Source of the DNA: Rhodonellum psychrophilum GCM71 = DSM 17998 | GTDB taxonomy: Bacteria > Bacteroidota > Bacteroidia > Cytophagales > Cyclobacteriaceae | Direction of reading: 5' to 3' | Assembly (NCBI RefSeq): GCF_000381545.1 | Contig: NZ_KB906689.1 | Coordinates: 1 to 64,000 of the forward strand | Length of the DNA stretch: 64,000 nt | Shown here: one piece after another, positions 63,145-64,000 of the stretch | Position numbering within the stretch: the stretch's first letter is position 1 | Layout of the letters: each line of letters begins with the position of its first letter | Notes under the pieces: generated by a model | The model's input: the letters and a program-made list of their open reading frames with translations, nothing else | The model's database searches: none | Told to the model about the DNA's origin: nothing | Translations under genes and position numbers: made by a program

Positions 63145-63695
63145 GTGGTGGGGGTATTTATATCTAAACACCCTAATCATAGCAAAAATTAATTTCAAAT
63201 ATATTGGGTTAATACCGAAGTCGTAGTATTTCAACTATGCCTGATGGAGATTTCACAGGAATAGATATCGACCTATTTACTTGGTTAATAACCTCAAAGA
63301 TCAAGGAAATGCATGAAAATTTGGGGAATTTAATTCATTTTAAAATCCACCAACGAGCTTTCGCGTCTTCACAAATGAGGGCCAGGAATTAAGCATTTCA
63401 ACTACTTTTATTTTGAATGAGGAATAGAAAAAAGTATCTTTAAACAATTAGGTAAACATAGGATCCTTTTTAAAACATTGTCAGACAACTTTTGTCATTA
63501 TTTCTATTCCTTTCCTTTTTTAGATTAACTTACTTCATTGAGACAACAATGGAAAAGAACGAAAAATAAATAATGCTATTTCAAACTTTCTTCATCAACT
63601 CCATCACTTCCCAAAAAACAGAATAAAAAGTTGAATCCATAATGGCTTGTTATAAACCTCCAAAATTTTTACCCTAATTATCACTCTATATTTAT
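63145..63695. other. Intergenic region before the nuclease gene, no feature seen
   Basis: This 551-bp AT-rich gap contains no credible reading frame, no hairpin with T tract and no copy of the repeats found elsewhere. Composition is lower in GC than the tra genes, so it may mark the start of an accessory cargo segment. Confidence 0.4.
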
Positions 63696-64000
63696 ATGAA
63701 CATTTACAAAATCAAATCATTATTATCGGGAATTCGAGAAATAAAAAAAAAATCAGAGGAACTGTGCAAACTTAAAGGAGAGAATTTTAATATTTTTAAA
63801 CTTTTGAATCTTGGATGGTCTGAAAACTTCCATTCAAAATTTATAGCAGAACTTCTTGACCCAAATGGGTCTCATGGACATGGGGATCTTTTTCTAAAAG
63901 CTTTTATAAAACAGTTGAATGAAGAAATTGGGCAAGATCTGCCTAGCACCTTTTTAGTTGTTGGCGACGGAGTAAAGACTGAAAAATACATTAGCCCTAT
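63696..64000 (+). CDS. PD-(D/E)XK nuclease family protein, N-terminal part (cut by the window edge)
   Basis: An ATG at 63696 opens a frame that runs past the right edge, with 101 codons visible. The segment F-N-I-F-K-L-L-N-L-G-W-S-E-N-F-H-S-K-F (near 32-50) and F-I-A-E-L-L-D-P-N-G-S-H-G-H-G-D-L-F-L (near 50-68) match the N-terminal region of PDDEXK_4-type proteins. These are predicted nucleases often found in accessory and defence regions. The catalytic D-E-x-K residues lie beyond the edge, so activity cannot be judged. Confidence 0.65.
   Translation, partial: MNIYKIKSLLSGIREIKKKSEELCKLKGENFNIFKLLNLGWSENFHSKFIAELLDPNGSHGHGDLFLKAFIKQLNEEIGQDLPSTFLVVGDGVKTEKYISP

Overview
The window comes from a member of the Bacteroidota, most likely order Cytophagales and plausibly Cyclobacteriaceae (the Algoriphagus/Belliella/Cyclobacterium neighbourhood). 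The support is a SusC/SusD pair run by a hybrid two-component regulator, a Bacteroidetes-type conjugation operon (TraA, E, F, G, J, K, M, N families), a CtlX-type citrulline hydrolase and generally weak Shine-Dalgarno sequences. No taxonomic marker gene is present, so the placement is inference.

Bases 1 to about 15.8 kb are ordinary chromosome. They begin with the tail of an IS110-family transposase. Housekeeping genes follow: a ferredoxin-type reductase, purB, a SulP anion transporter, ctlX, a secreted beta-propeller-like protein, clpC, a WbqC-like protein, a Sua5/YciO protein, a Nudix hydrolase, mltG, a 4HBT thioesterase, a YihY/BrkB membrane protein and tRNA-Ser(UGA). Four copies of a roughly 165-bp interspersed repeat with near-inverted ends lie in the intergenic gaps of the first 8.2 kb; one copy directly abuts the IS110 relic.

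From 15.8 to 31.2 kb lies a polysaccharide utilisation locus. A divergent hybrid sensor kinase/AraC regulator faces susC-susD, a GH43 lipoprotein, a 674-aa secreted helical-repeat protein of unrecognised family, a GH2 enzyme and a lipoprotein aldose 1-epimerase. The enzyme set suggests an arabinose- and galactose-containing glycan: the SusCD pair imports oligosaccharides, the hydrolases trim them, the mutarotase acts on released sugar, and the regulator senses a product.

From about 32.2 kb to at least 62.5 kb lies an integrative conjugative element or integrated plasmid. Its left part carries a replication-like module: a HTH protein, a VapE-type ATPase, an iteron-like cluster of GTAGTAAG octamers, and a CHC2/Toprim primase. 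Next, on the opposite strand and visibly AT-rich, is a three-gene cargo operon: a TerY-like von Willebrand A protein, a membrane-anchored PP2C phosphatase and a membrane-spanning Ser/Thr kinase. This is a TerY-phosphorylation triad, a class proposed for stress or conflict functions. An XRE regulator with a perfect 16-bp inverted-repeat operator follows, then a strongly structured 700-bp intergenic region, an acetyltransferase and a membrane LuxR-type regulator. The transfer module is co-directional: accessory protein, relaxase, ParA/TraA, two TraE, TraF, TraG/VirB4, three tandem paralogous secreted proteins, TraJ/VirB6, TraK/VirB8, TraL-position, TraM/VirB10, TraN/VirB9, a TraO-like protein, the VirD4 coupling protein, an M23 peptidase and an ArdC-like antirestriction protein. 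No integrase and no attachment sites are visible, so the element probably continues to the right. The last 1.5 kb holds a lipoprotein gene and the start of a predicted PD-(D/E)XK nuclease gene that runs off the edge.
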